A stretch of DNA of 64,000 nt. It comes from Tolypothrix campylonemoides VB511288. GTDB taxonomy: Bacteria; Cyanobacteriota; Cyanobacteriia; Cyanobacteriales; Nostocaceae. The notes beneath the pieces are model-generated. The model made no database searches and had not been told where the DNA came from. It was given only the letters and a program-made list of their open reading frames with translations. The number at the start of each line of letters is the position of its first letter. Position 1 is the stretch's first letter. The stretch covers positions 957,686 through 1,021,685 of the forward strand of contig JXCB02000002.1 in assembly GCA_000828075.3 (NCBI GenBank), written 5' to 3'. This document shows, piece by piece, positions 1 to 8,442 of the stretch. A program made the translations under genes and the position numbers.

Positions 1-2
1 CT

Positions 3-953
3 GCACCCACAGCAACGCGTAATACCACCCCAACACAGAAACCTGCCGCCACTGGCACGACTTCTGCACCCACAGCAACGGGGACTACCATCCCAGTACC
101 GAAACCTTCCAATACTGGTTATCCTTCCATACCCACAGTGACAGGTACTACTACCTCAGCACGTAACCCTTCAGGTGGTCGTTCCACTCCTTCACGTCAA
201 AGAAATCGCCAGCCAGGTAATGTTGGTTCGCCACTTGCTACTTCCATAACACCTACTTTTAGGGAAATTAATTTTGTAGATATCGCCTTCGGTGTTTTGG
301 CTCCGGGTGACTATCAGTCACAAGGCAGATATTTTCATTTTTACCAGTTTGAGGGCAGAGAAAACCAACTGATTCAAATTAGACTCACGGGCAGTGCGGA
401 TCAACGTCGCTCAAACAATTTGAGTCTAGACCCCTACTTGCTTCTGCTTGACCCGAATAATCAAGTTCTTTTAAAACGAGGTACTGGCTCCGGAGTAGAT
501 AATCGAGGAGTGAGGGATGCATTTATATTTGTACGATTGCCTGCAAAGGGTACTTACAAAATTGCAGTCACAAGCCAAAACCCATCACAAAAAGGTCGTT
601 ATAGCATCGCTCTCAGGAATGATAGAGCCAGCTACACTTTAGATCAATCCAACGAACTGACACCAGAGGGCTTAACCCTGAAACAAAACAGAAGCCCTTA
701 CAATGTTTCCAAATTTCAGGGTAAGAAAAACCAACTTGTTAGTATCCGTGTGGATAGTGTTTTTGAGCAGTTTTCTCCGTATATAGTCCTGCTAAATTCT
801 AAAGGGCAAATCGTAGCCTCGGATAGTGACAAAGACGGGAAGTACAGTGCTCTCATTGACCGCGCTAGGCTACCGGAAGATGACACTTACTACATAGTGG
901 TCATTTCAGCAAATGCCCAGGAACGCGGCACATACCGATTGACACTCTTTTAA
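3..953 (+). CDS. Prepeptidase (PPC)-type domain protein, 3' part (start lies before the window)
   Basis: The frame is open from base 3, so the gene starts upstream of the window; the internal GTG at 138 is not needed as a start. The first ~85 residues are a Pro/Thr/Ala/Ser-rich linker with a repeated APTATGTT-like phrase (bases 3 and 66). Two tandem beta-sandwich modules follow. Each has the prepeptidase C-terminal pattern: a hydrophobic strand with Q/N-L-x-x-I-x-V/L, then D-P/S-Y-L/I-x-L-L, then a closing G-T/R-Y-x-I/L-x-L strand. Such modules usually sit at the C-terminus of secreted cyanobacterial proteases or kinases. The catalytic part is out of view, so the enzyme class is unknown. The short gap to the converging WD40 gene holds no obvious terminator. 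Confidence 0.75.
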   Translation, partial: APTATRNTTPTQKPAATGTTSAPTATGTTIPVPKPSNTGYPSIPTVTGTTTSARNPSGGRSTPSRQRNRQPGNVGSPLATSITPTFREINFVDIAFGVLAPGDYQSQGRYFHFYQFEGRENQLIQIRLTGSADQRRSNNLSLDPYLLLLDPNNQVLLKRGTGSGVDNRGVRDAFIFVRLPAKGTYKIAVTSQNPSQKGRYSIALRNDRASYTLDQSNELTPEGLTLKQNRSPYNVSKFQGKKNQLVSIRVDSVFEQFSPYIVLLNSKGQIVASDSDKDGKYSALIDRARLPEDDTYYIVVISANAQERGTYRLTLF

Positions 954-1013
954 AAAGAATTGTGAATCTTGAATGACGAATGATGCGATTTATAATTCGT
1001 TATTCATGATTCA

Positions 1014-2078
1014 TCATTTTCCAGCAACGTGCCAAATCTTAATAGTCTTGTCAAAACTGCCACTAGCAAGGGTTTTACCATCTGGACTAAATGCCACAGA
1101 CCAAACTCTGCTGGTATGCCCGCTTAAGGTACCTATTTGCTGTCCACTAGGCAAATTCCAAAGTTTGATAGTTTTGTCCCAACTACTACTGGCAAGAGTT
1201 TTGCCATCAGGGCTGACAGCGACAGATAAAACCTTGTTAGTGTGCCCTGTAAAGGTAGAAATTTCTCTTTGCTTAGTGAGATTCCATGATTTGATTGTTT
1301 GGTCCCAACTGCCACTGACTAAAGTAACACCATCAGAGCTGAAAGCAAGGGAGGAAACAGCCTCGGAATGCCCTTTAAGGGTATAAGTTTCCTTTCCTGT
1401 TGCTATGTTCCACAAATTAATGCTGTTGTCAAAATAGTTACCACTAGCAAGATTCTTGCCATTTGGACTAAACGCAACAGTGTTAACCACGTCGCAAGCA
1501 CCTTTGAGGGTGCGGATGTTCTCGCCTGTAGCCAACTTCCACAATTTAATAGTCTGGTCCCAACTGCCACTAGCAAGGGTTGAACCATCAGCACTGATGG
1601 CAACAGACTGCACTGAAGCTAGATGTCCTGTCAGAGTCCGGATTTCTTTTCCTGTATCGAGATTCCACAGTTTGATTGTCTTGTCAGCACTACCACTGAC
1701 AAGGGTCTTGCCATCAGGGCTAAAAGCTACTGAATTTATCCACTGAGAATGCCCTGTTAAAGTTCGGATTTCTTTTCCTGTATCGAGATTCCACAGTTTG
1801 ATTGTCTTGTCTCCACTAACACTGGCAAGAGTGTGTCCATCCGGGCTGATGGCAACTGCCAAAATGGAGTCGGAGTGTCCTGCAAGGGTGAAGGCTGCAG
1901 ATAAATTTCCCAAGGGTGTTGTTTGAGGTTGACTGCTGTTAGAAAATACACTAGTGGCAGCAGGGGAAGATTGCCAATACCAAACTCCGCCAACTGCCAA
2001 AAGTGCGATCGCCCATAAGGCTACTGCGTTCCGCGCGATCGCTACACCCGTCAACACTTTAATTTTTGAGTCAGTCAT
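1014..2078 (-). CDS. Membrane-anchored WD40 repeat protein (seven repeats)
   Basis: The 354-residue protein has a short cytoplasmic N-terminus, one membrane segment at about residues 17-34 (rich in A, V, L, ending WYW), a short linker, and seven WD40 repeats from about residue 62 to the end. The blades follow the consensus GH-x-V-x-S-V-A-F/I-S-P-D-G-x-T-L-A-S-G-S-x-D-x-T-I-K-L-W-N. Seven repeats make one closed propeller, a protein-protein interaction platform. It has no kinase domain. Its repeats closely resemble those of the neighbouring kinase-WD40 gene on the same strand, 394 bases upstream, so the two are probably related by duplication. The partner is unknown. Confidence 0.85.
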   Translation of the reverse strand: MTDSKIKVLTGVAIARNAVALWAIALLAVGGVWYWQSSPAATSVFSNSSQPQTTPLGNLSAAFTLAGHSDSILAVAISPDGHTLASVSGDKTIKLWNLDTGKEIRTLTGHSQWINSVAFSPDGKTLVSGSADKTIKLWNLDTGKEIRTLTGHLASVQSVAISADGSTLASGSWDQTIKLWKLATGENIRTLKGACDVVNTVAFSPNGKNLASGNYFDNSINLWNIATGKETYTLKGHSEAVSSLAFSSDGVTLVSGSWDQTIKSWNLTKQREISTFTGHTNKVLSVAVSPDGKTLASSSWDKTIKLWNLPSGQQIGTLSGHTSRVWSVAFSPDGKTLASGSFDKTIKIWHVAGK

Positions 2079-2472
2079 CTTTACATAACGCCTGCCAATT
2101 CTACAGTTGTGCTGTTCTCACATTGCTAGCTTGAAAATAGAACTCCGCAGCTAGAAACTCAGAATGCAGAAGAAAAAATAAATTTTCATCTGTCCTGGTG
2201 AAGCAGCGCTCTTTGGAGGGTTCGGTTTCCCGACCCAGGCGACTGCTGTAAGCGCAAAGCGTGCCGCAGCGCCTCCGCGTAGCGTCTCCGCAGGAGATAC
2301 CCGAAGGGTGTACGCAGTTCATGATGGCTACTTAAAAGAAACAGAGAACATCTTAGTTGTTTGGGAATACATTTATTTACCAATTGAGGCGATAATATTC
2401 CGGATTATTCACCACGCTTTATAGGTATTTTTTGTAGCATTAACAAACTAAAAGGCTTAAAAACAAAAAAAT
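2079..2472. other. Gap between two WD40 genes, with repeat DNA
   Basis: No coding sequence is supported here. The stretch holds a GC-rich palindromic mini-repeat (about 2240-2318) and, at about 2137-2172, a partial relative of the ATACAGCA element (see 5642). The upstream region of the 1014-2078 gene lies here, but I could not pick a promoter. Confidence 0.5.
2240..2318. repeat. Dispersed palindromic mini-repeat
   Basis: GC-rich repeat containing GCGTCTCCGCAGGAGATACC followed by CGAAGGGTG. The same phrase recurs at 21882-21914. Such segments are frequent between genes in Nostocales. Short arms such as GTCTCC/GGAGAT pair locally. Confidence 0.7.
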
Positions 2473-4554
2473 TTAAAAAGACATTTGCCAAATCTTAATA
2501 GTTTTATCGTCGCCTCCACTGACAAGAGTCTTTCCATCCCAACTAAAGACGACAGACTGAATTCCATCAGTATGACCCTCCAAGCTGCGAATTTGCCGTC
2601 CTGTTGCCAAATTCCACAGTTTGATAGTTTTGTCAAAACTGCTACTGGCAAGGATTGTCCCATTGGGACTAAAAGCAACAGAGGTGACTTTGCCAGAATG
2701 ACCTTCCAGTGTACGAATTTGCCGTCCTGTTGCCAAATTCCATAGTTTGATAGTTTTGTCAAAACTGCCACTGGCAAGAATTTTGCCATCAGGACTAAAA
2801 GCAACAGAGGTGACTTTGCCAGAATGACCTTCCAGTGTACGAATTTGCTGCCCTGTTGCCAAATTCCAAAGTTTGATGGTTTTGTCAAAACTGCCACTGG
2901 CAAGGATTTTGCCATCGGGACTAAAAGCAACAGACCGAACCCAGTGAGAATGCCCTCTGAGTGTGCGAATTTCTTTTCCTGTTGCCAAATTCCAAAGTTT
3001 AATCGTGTTGTCGTCGCTGCCATCAGCAAGTATCTTGCCATTATGACTAAAGGCAAGGGTATGAACTGAGTTAGTATGCCCCTCCAAAGTACGGATTTCT
3101 TGTCCCGTTGCCATATTCCAAATTTTAATCGTTCTATCCTCGCTACCACTGACCAAGGTTTCCCCATCTGAACTAATACTGAGGAAATTAACTGTATCGG
3201 TATGCCCGCTAAGGGTAGAGATTTCTTGCCCCGTTAGCAAACTTAACAATTTGATACTGTTATTGCTGTTACTGGCAATTGTCTTGCCATCCGGGCTAAT
3301 AGCGACAGATAAAATTGAGTCGGAATATCCTTTGACAGTAGAGGCTAAGGAAAAATGTCCTAGAGGCTGTGGATGCTGATGAAAAATCACATCTCGATTG
3401 ACAGCGCTACTGTTTGATTGACTCAAACTCGAGGATATTCTTATTTCCAGACGACGGAATTGCTGATACCAAAACTTCCCTGAAGCTAATAAGATGATGG
3501 CACTAAAAGCCAAGACTGAATTTCTCAATAAGATATATCGTTTTGGTACAGATGGCGACTCAGTCGCTGGTAATTTTGTTATGTGCTTTGTTGGAGTTAC
3601 TACTCTTAATTGTGATGTTTGTTGCTGCTTGATACTCAAATCTGCAAGTACTTCATTGGCTGATTGGTACCGATGCTGCATATCTTTTTGCAACAGCTTA
3701 TCGAGAACCTGTGCTAATTCTCCAGTGATTGGGCTTTTGAGATACTGCTGCCAATCTTGTACCCAGCTATACCCATATTCCGCCCATAGTTTAAAAGGGG
3801 AAACTCCAGTGAGCAAATGAAAGCAGGTCGCCCCGAGACTAAACAAATCACTTGCTGGATAAGCTGAACCATCTCTTATTTGTTCAATAGGGGAATAGCC
3901 TTGTGAACCAATTGAAGTCCCCATTTTTATCTTTACTTTTGCTGTTAACTGCTTTGCAGAACCAAAATCAATGAGAACTAAATTCCCGACTGTTCCCAAA
4001 ACTCCTGTTGTTGACGGTAGGGAGGCTCGACGGCGGATAATATTTTGTGGTTTTATATCTCGATGAATCACTCCTTGCTCGTGGATAAAGTTCAAAACGG
4101 GCAGTAAATCCAGCAAAATTTCTTTAATTTCACTACAGTGATACTTCTTCTTCTGTTGCAATTCACTTAACAAATTCTGCCCATCGATAAACTGCTGTAC
4201 TAAATACAGGTAGTTATCTTGCTCAAAGTAAGCCAAAAGCGTCGGTATTTGGGGATGCGCTCCTAGCTCTTGCAGTCGCTGAGCCTCTTTTTGAAACAAA
4301 TCTATTGCTTTATTCAACGCCCAAGTTCCTTGGACTCTTGGTGCTAATTGCTTGACTACGCACCTTTCATTTAATTTATCTATATCTTCTGCTAAATAAG
4401 TTCTACCAAATCCACCTTCATCAGAAAGAACTTGAATGATACGGAAGCGATTTCGCAGCATTACCACTAGTGGGGTGCTGCACGTTTGGCAATGCTTCTT
4501 CCCACTAGCATTTAGAGGATTTGGGCAATCAGGATTAAGGCAGCAGATCATCAT
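2473..4554 (-). CDS. Serine/threonine protein kinase with C-terminal WD40 propeller
   Basis: Phosphorylates Ser/Thr on unknown targets. Residues 4-30 carry a four-cysteine zinc-ribbon-like motif (C-x4-C ... C-x2-C) typical of cyanobacterial Hanks-type kinases. The kinase domain spans about residues 35-305: glycine loop DEGGFGRTYLAED, catalytic lysine in VVKQL, catalytic loop HRDIKPQN, and DFGSAK, with a GTSIGSQGYSPIEQ activation segment. A membrane segment lies near residues 340-360. Seven WD40 repeats fill the C-terminus. Repeats 4 to 6 are almost identical in DNA (126-bp units, 2589-2966), a sign of recent tandem duplication. The kinase is probably cytoplasmic and the propeller on the far side of the membrane. 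Confidence 0.92.
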   Translation of the reverse strand: MMICCLNPDCPNPLNASGKKHCQTCSTPLVVMLRNRFRIIQVLSDEGGFGRTYLAEDIDKLNERCVVKQLAPRVQGTWALNKAIDLFQKEAQRLQELGAHPQIPTLLAYFEQDNYLYLVQQFIDGQNLLSELQQKKKYHCSEIKEILLDLLPVLNFIHEQGVIHRDIKPQNIIRRRASLPSTTGVLGTVGNLVLIDFGSAKQLTAKVKIKMGTSIGSQGYSPIEQIRDGSAYPASDLFSLGATCFHLLTGVSPFKLWAEYGYSWVQDWQQYLKSPITGELAQVLDKLLQKDMQHRYQSANEVLADLSIKQQQTSQLRVVTPTKHITKLPATESPSVPKRYILLRNSVLAFSAIILLASGKFWYQQFRRLEIRISSSLSQSNSSAVNRDVIFHQHPQPLGHFSLASTVKGYSDSILSVAISPDGKTIASNSNNSIKLLSLLTGQEISTLSGHTDTVNFLSISSDGETLVSGSEDRTIKIWNMATGQEIRTLEGHTNSVHTLAFSHNGKILADGSDDNTIKLWNLATGKEIRTLRGHSHWVRSVAFSPDGKILASGSFDKTIKLWNLATGQQIRTLEGHSGKVTSVAFSPDGKILASGSFDKTIKLWNLATGRQIRTLEGHSGKVTSVAFSPNGTILASSSFDKTIKLWNLATGRQIRSLEGHTDGIQSVVFSWDGKTLVSGGDDKTIKIWQMSF
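2589..2966 (-). repeat. Three tandem 126-bp units encoding WD40 repeats
   Basis: Units 2589-2714, 2715-2840 and 2841-2966 start with the same GAATTTGC phrase and stay nearly identical. The first two differ at only a few positions. They encode three consecutive WD40 blades of the kinase gene, so unequal crossing-over could readily change blade number. Confidence 0.9.
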
Positions 4555-5793
4555 TTGATATGTGCGACTGCGTGACAGATTACGCTTAAGTTATGCCTGA
4601 TTTTTTTCATAATGATTAATTATTCTCCTTATTATACAAAATTTCAATTACAAAAGTTTTTAATCTCAAAATCTTAAGAGTTTTACTTGAATCTCCGCGA
4701 ATACCATAATAAATCATGGTATTAATAAAAACCAACCAACATCAAAAAATAATACAAAACACCAGTTGTTTCCATTTATTAACAAGGATAAACGGAGATT
4801 TACAGAGATATTTTGATGTATCTTTACCTTTATAGCTCTATCAATTTATGAAACATTTAAATTTTTCAAAATTTTCATGAATTTTAGCTGAAATAGTCAT
4901 ACATCTGGTTTTTAACCTTTTGATTGTTAATGAATCACAATTATTAATTGATACATCGGCTCACTAACACTTCAATTCACCATTCAATTCTCCACATTTT
5001 CATTCATAGCTAGCGCAGGTACTTGGTAGTACTTTGCCTGACGACAATTGTTAAGTAAACAAGCCCAAATAAATTGAGCTATATAAAGATTTGTAAAAAC
5101 ATCGTAAACCTATATCCTATGAACTTCCAAATAAAAAATATTCAATCGCTCTTAGACAAGGAGGACAAGATAGATTTGAGGGAAGAAGTCATGTTTGGCG
5201 ATCGCATGATTGCGTTGCGCTAAGTTCCGTTCGCGTAGCGTGCGTGCGGATACGCGCAATCACGACGAGCCGGGAAGCTTGGAACTGCACATTTGACCAA
5301 GCTGACTTTGCTTTAATACCAAGTCCGTTTAAACACTCATCGTTACCAACGTGCGTACACCCCTTCCCGATGTTTTGGGGAACTTACCAGTTCTTTCTGG
5401 GGATTACCAGTAAGGGGAGTTTTGGCGTAACCCAAAGTCGGGGTCGGGTTCTGGCAGAATAGACTCATCAACCAGACTTGAGATAAAACATCCATATGGC
5501 CATGTAATATTTTTGCAGATAGGCGATTCATGAAGCACAAAAGCTTATTAAACTCTAAAGTCTTTTCAATCTAACCAAAAAGATTTTTTTTTGCTAGTAG
5601 TAATACAATATCTTTGCCAAATCCTAACTTTTCCAGGACTTATACAGCAGAATTCCGCAGCTAGGAACTTAGAAGTAAAAGGGCTTTATGTCAGCTTTTA
5701 GACAAAGCGCGTTGTACTTCATTTACTTGCAAGGTGCTGTATGATGCCCGGCAAATTACCCATAATAAAACTGCTAATACCTTGAATCAACTC
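4555..5793. other. Long AT-rich gap between kinase and coaE
   Basis: No gene is convincing here. The first ~550 bases are AT-rich and could hold the kinase promoter. A palindrome-rich stretch with a HIP1-like site lies at about 5197-5270. The short frames at 5244-5540 look like chance frames over low-constraint DNA. The last part is the ATACAGCA repeat (5642-5742). Confidence 0.5.
5642..5742. repeat. MITE-like element bounded by ATACAGCA/TGCTGTAT
   Basis: 101-bp element with perfect 8-bp inverted ends. A second, closely similar copy lies at 42972-43081. The two share long stretches, for example AATTCCGCAGCTAGGAACT and TTTTAGACAAAGCGCGTT. The right end overlaps a possible early GTG for coaE, which argues for the later ATG start of that gene. 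Confidence 0.8.
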
Positions 5794-6390
5794 ATGACAA
5801 AACACATCATCGGGTTAACTGGAGGCATTGCTACAGGCAAAACCACTGTTGCCAATTATTTAGCTAGTACTTACAATTTGTCTATTTTAGATGCAGATAT
5901 TTATGCCAGAGAAGCAGTATCTGTAGATTCGCCTATTCTGCTAGAAATTGCTCAACGTTACGGTAAACAAATTTTACTTGCAGATAGAAACCTTAACCGT
6001 CAGAAGTTGGGAGAGATTATTTTTAAAAATCAAAAGGAACGCAACTGGGTAGAGGATTTGATTCATCCGTATGTGGGCGATCGCTTTCTAGAAGAAATTG
6101 CCGTATCATCAGCAGAAACACTAGTGTTAGTTGTGCCTTTGCTGTTTGAAGCCGGAATGACTCATTTAGTGACAGAAATTTGGGTAGTCAGTTGTTCTGA
6201 ACAACAGCAATTAGAAAGATTGATGAGGCGGAATAACTTAACTTTAGAGCAAGCACGAGCTAGGATTATGAGTCAAATGGCAATAACAGAAAAAATAGCT
6301 CGTGCGGATGTTGTGTTGGATAACTCCTCTACTCTCGAAGTGCTACTTAAACAGGTAGATGCAGCAATCTTGGGCTTCGAGCTGAGATAA
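5794..6390 (+). CDS. coaE: Dephospho-CoA kinase
   Basis: Last step of coenzyme A synthesis: ATP phosphorylates the 3'-hydroxyl of dephospho-CoA. The 198-residue length is normal for the family. The P-loop is at the very start (GLTGGIATGKTT), followed by the conserved DADIYAREAV segment (Asp binding), the IHPYV motif, and the lid-region Arg cluster QLERLMRRNNLT. I chose the ATG at 5794 because it places the P-loop a few residues in, as in known CoaE. The longer frame from 5734 begins inside a dispersed repeat. It stands alone, with the TnpB relic just downstream. Confidence 0.93.
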   Translation: MTKHIIGLTGGIATGKTTVANYLASTYNLSILDADIYAREAVSVDSPILLEIAQRYGKQILLADRNLNRQKLGEIIFKNQKERNWVEDLIHPYVGDRFLEEIAVSSAETLVLVVPLLFEAGMTHLVTEIWVVSCSEQQQLERLMRRNNLTLEQARARIMSQMAITEKIARADVVLDNSSTLEVLLKQVDAAILGFELR

Positions 6391-6395
6391 TATGT

Positions 6396-6590
6396 TTGAC
6401 ACTTCAGAAACCACGCAATAAGACAGAACGCCGTAGAAGTAACTCGTGGGCGTTCTACCAATTGCGGATGTTTTTAGAATACAAGCGATTGAGGCACGGC
6501 GTCGAGGTAATAACCGTTCCCGGTGCCTATACGAGCCAAACTTGCCATCAATGTCTACACATTGGTTTGCGCTCTGAAAAGAGTTTAATC
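6396..6590 (+). pseudogene. IS200/IS605-type TnpB relic (C-terminal zinc-ribbon part)
   Basis: About 65 codons match the C-terminal part of TnpB (OrfB), the RNA-guided nuclease of IS200/IS605 elements. Visible are TERRRSNSWAFYQLR-x-FLEYK, then VPGAYTSQTCHQC, the first CxxC of the zinc ribbon. Everything upstream (RuvC I and II) and the second CxxC are missing. The relic runs directly into the 3' end of the converging ATP-grasp gene. Frame continuity beyond 6590 is accidental. Confidence 0.75.
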
Positions 6591-8048
6591 TATAAGCTCG
6601 CCAAGGTTAAAATCTATTCTTATCCAACCTTTGAGTCTTCGTAAATTGTCGAGAAGGAGTAAGGGAATTTGCCAGTGATGTACCATCAGGAAGGGTAGGG
6701 GATCATCCACCTCAAAAATTGCGTCTTTCCCCCGCAAAATGTTTCTTACCCAGGTTTGTAATTGCTTTAATGATCTAATCCCAGTCAACCTCCAGACTTC
6801 GTGATACAGCCAATAGGTTGGCTTACTATCTGGTAGAGGTTGCAAAGGTTCAACCAAAGGCTGTTTACCAAGGTATGCATCTGCTACCCCTGGATGGTTG
6901 TAAAACATAGTAATCGCGGAATGAGTGCGGGGGTTGCACTCAATCGGATAAACACTTCCATCAACAGCCTTAATGATGTCAAAGGAAGCCTCTCCGGTAA
7001 GTCCCAGTTCTTTGACAAAACGACTCACCCATTGCAAAATTTCAGGTTTATCAACATTTTCGTAGTTGACTTGGAAGGCGGATGACTCACAGCAGCAGTA
7101 CAGTCTTAACTCCCCATCTCTTAAGGTACTGTGAGTGCAGTATTCCTGTCCGGGGATGAATTCCTGCATAATCCAGGGGTTATCCTCGCTGATCGGAAGA
7201 CTGTTGACAAATGCTGCTGTCTGTTCAGGCGTGTCGCAGGGTAGCTTGGTCATGTTCAAGCGGCGCACGGAGTCGTAGGGTATGCTTTTGAGAATGTACT
7301 TATTCTTCTCGTGCGAAAAGTCGAAGTTTAGAACTTGTTCTGGAGCAGTAATTTTGAAGGATTTGGGAACTGATAAACCGAACGATCGCGCAATTTCTGC
7401 AAAGGCAAACTTATCATCCAACATCTTGGTCACTTCACCATCGAAGTGGAAAACCTCGCAACAGCCTGATAACACTGGCTTGTTCTCAGGATCAAAGTAG
7501 CTGACGGCGAAAATGGCGACCGGGATAAAAAAGTCTATGTTTTCTTTTTTGGCGATCGCACGCATGGCTTGAGTGTAGCCTTCTAAATCTTTCTGCGGTT
7601 CCGGGACGGTATAATAGCCAGCAACAGCTTTGGAAAATCGATGACCACTTAACCAGTATTTGTGGATGTCAACTAAAATCACCCGATGTCCTGCGGCGTG
7701 AAATGACCGCGCTAGCTGAAGGGTTTTGGTCATCCTACCGCCACCGATCAAGATATTTTTGGGATTCTCGCTTAAAACCACTTGTTTGTGAAACGGTCGG
7801 CTGAAAAAATTCCACAGCAACGCTGTTAAGACGACGATGCAGTTGAAGGGAAAAGCGATCGCCAGTAATGCAAGGGTACCCAAGTTTTGGAACACTGCAA
7901 AAATACGCGCCTTTATAAATTGCAATTCAACCATCAGCTCTAAAAATTTTGTCTTGAAAGTAATTATAGTCTCGGTTGCCTTGATAGCGCCAAAAGTTGA
8001 GAACCTATTTGAAGCAAGCAATATGTGTTCTACCCATTTACGAGACAA
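6585..8048 (-). CDS. mysC: ATP-grasp ligase related to MysC (mycosporine-glycine synthase)
   Basis: MysC-type enzymes use ATP to join glycine to 4-deoxygadusol, giving mycosporine-glycine, a UV sunscreen. The protein has an N-terminal hydrophobic stretch (about residues 52-80) and then the family signature ENPKNILIGGGRMTKTLQLA, SFHAAGHRVILVD and KYWLSGHRFS. ATP-grasp motifs follow: KYILKSIPYDSVRR, WIMQEFIPGQEYCTHS and PIECNPRTHSAITMFYNHPG. Length (487, or ~450 from the internal Met at residue 38) fits cyanobacterial MysC. The usual partners mysA and mysB are not in the window, so the substrate is uncertain. It could serve another glycine-like ligation, or act with partners elsewhere. Confidence 0.8.
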   Translation of the reverse strand: MSRKWVEHILLASNRFSTFGAIKATETIITFKTKFLELMVELQFIKARIFAVFQNLGTLALLAIAFPFNCIVVLTALLWNFFSRPFHKQVVLSENPKNILIGGGRMTKTLQLARSFHAAGHRVILVDIHKYWLSGHRFSKAVAGYYTVPEPQKDLEGYTQAMRAIAKKENIDFFIPVAIFAVSYFDPENKPVLSGCCEVFHFDGEVTKMLDDKFAFAEIARSFGLSVPKSFKITAPEQVLNFDFSHEKNKYILKSIPYDSVRRLNMTKLPCDTPEQTAAFVNSLPISEDNPWIMQEFIPGQEYCTHSTLRDGELRLYCCCESSAFQVNYENVDKPEILQWVSRFVKELGLTGEASFDIIKAVDGSVYPIECNPRTHSAITMFYNHPGVADAYLGKQPLVEPLQPLPDSKPTYWLYHEVWRLTGIRSLKQLQTWVRNILRGKDAIFEVDDPLPFLMVHHWQIPLLLLDNLRRLKGWIRIDFNLGELID

Positions 8049-8211
8049 CTCGCCGTCTCTTGCCTACTAGAGAGCCGTTCGGAGTCGAGTCAACAGTGCG
8101 TTTTCAATTTCGGCATAATCTTATATAGTCTTCTCGCAGATTTTTCGTGTTGTTCGGTAGATATTGGACAGCAATTAAAATTGCCTATGGGCTTGCTCAC
8201 CATGATTAACA

Positions 8212-8239
8212 ATTCAAAATTCAAAATTCAAAATTCAAA
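8212..8239. repeat. Heptanucleotide tandem repeat ATTCAAA x4
   Basis: Four perfect 7-bp copies. Short tandem heptamers of this kind are a hallmark of filamentous heterocystous cyanobacteria. Confidence 0.95.
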
Positions 8240-8247
8240 ATTAAACA

Positions 8248-8284
8248 CAGTTTGAGTTGGCGATTTAAACCCCAACTCAAACTG
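8248..8284 (-). terminator. Hairpin downstream of the MFS gene
   Basis: Perfect 13-bp inverted repeat CAGTTTGAGTTGG / CCAACTCAAACTG with an 11-base loop. It lies 160 bases beyond the MFS stop, and on the minus strand it is followed by a T-rich run. It may be a terminator or a repeat-derived hairpin. Confidence 0.5.
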
Positions 8285-8442
8285 AAACTACGTATAGACG
8301 TAGGGGTCTTAAACCCTTTAATTTACGATAAGCATTGAGCTAAACAGCATATATGTGGTATCATCTTTAACCATATACGCCCTCAACCCCAGCAATAAAT
8401 CGTGGGCTTGCGGGCTTCGATAGTCGGTTAATCTACAGTCGC

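Larger units (their letters stand above)
8049..8442. other. Gap between mysC-like gene and MFS gene
   Basis: Contains four tandem ATTCAAA heptamers (8212-8239) and a strong hairpin (8248-8284). The side next to 8048 must carry the mysC-like promoter unless that gene is read through from the MFS gene. No coding sequence is seen. Confidence 0.55.

Noticed and set aside
973-1386. Open frame opposite the WD40 gene
   Set aside because: It is a mirror of the repetitive WD40 coding sequence and has no protein-like features of its own.
5244-5540. Short frames on both strands in the kinase-coaE gap
   Set aside because: No recognisable motif, no ribosome site, and they overlap a palindromic stretch.
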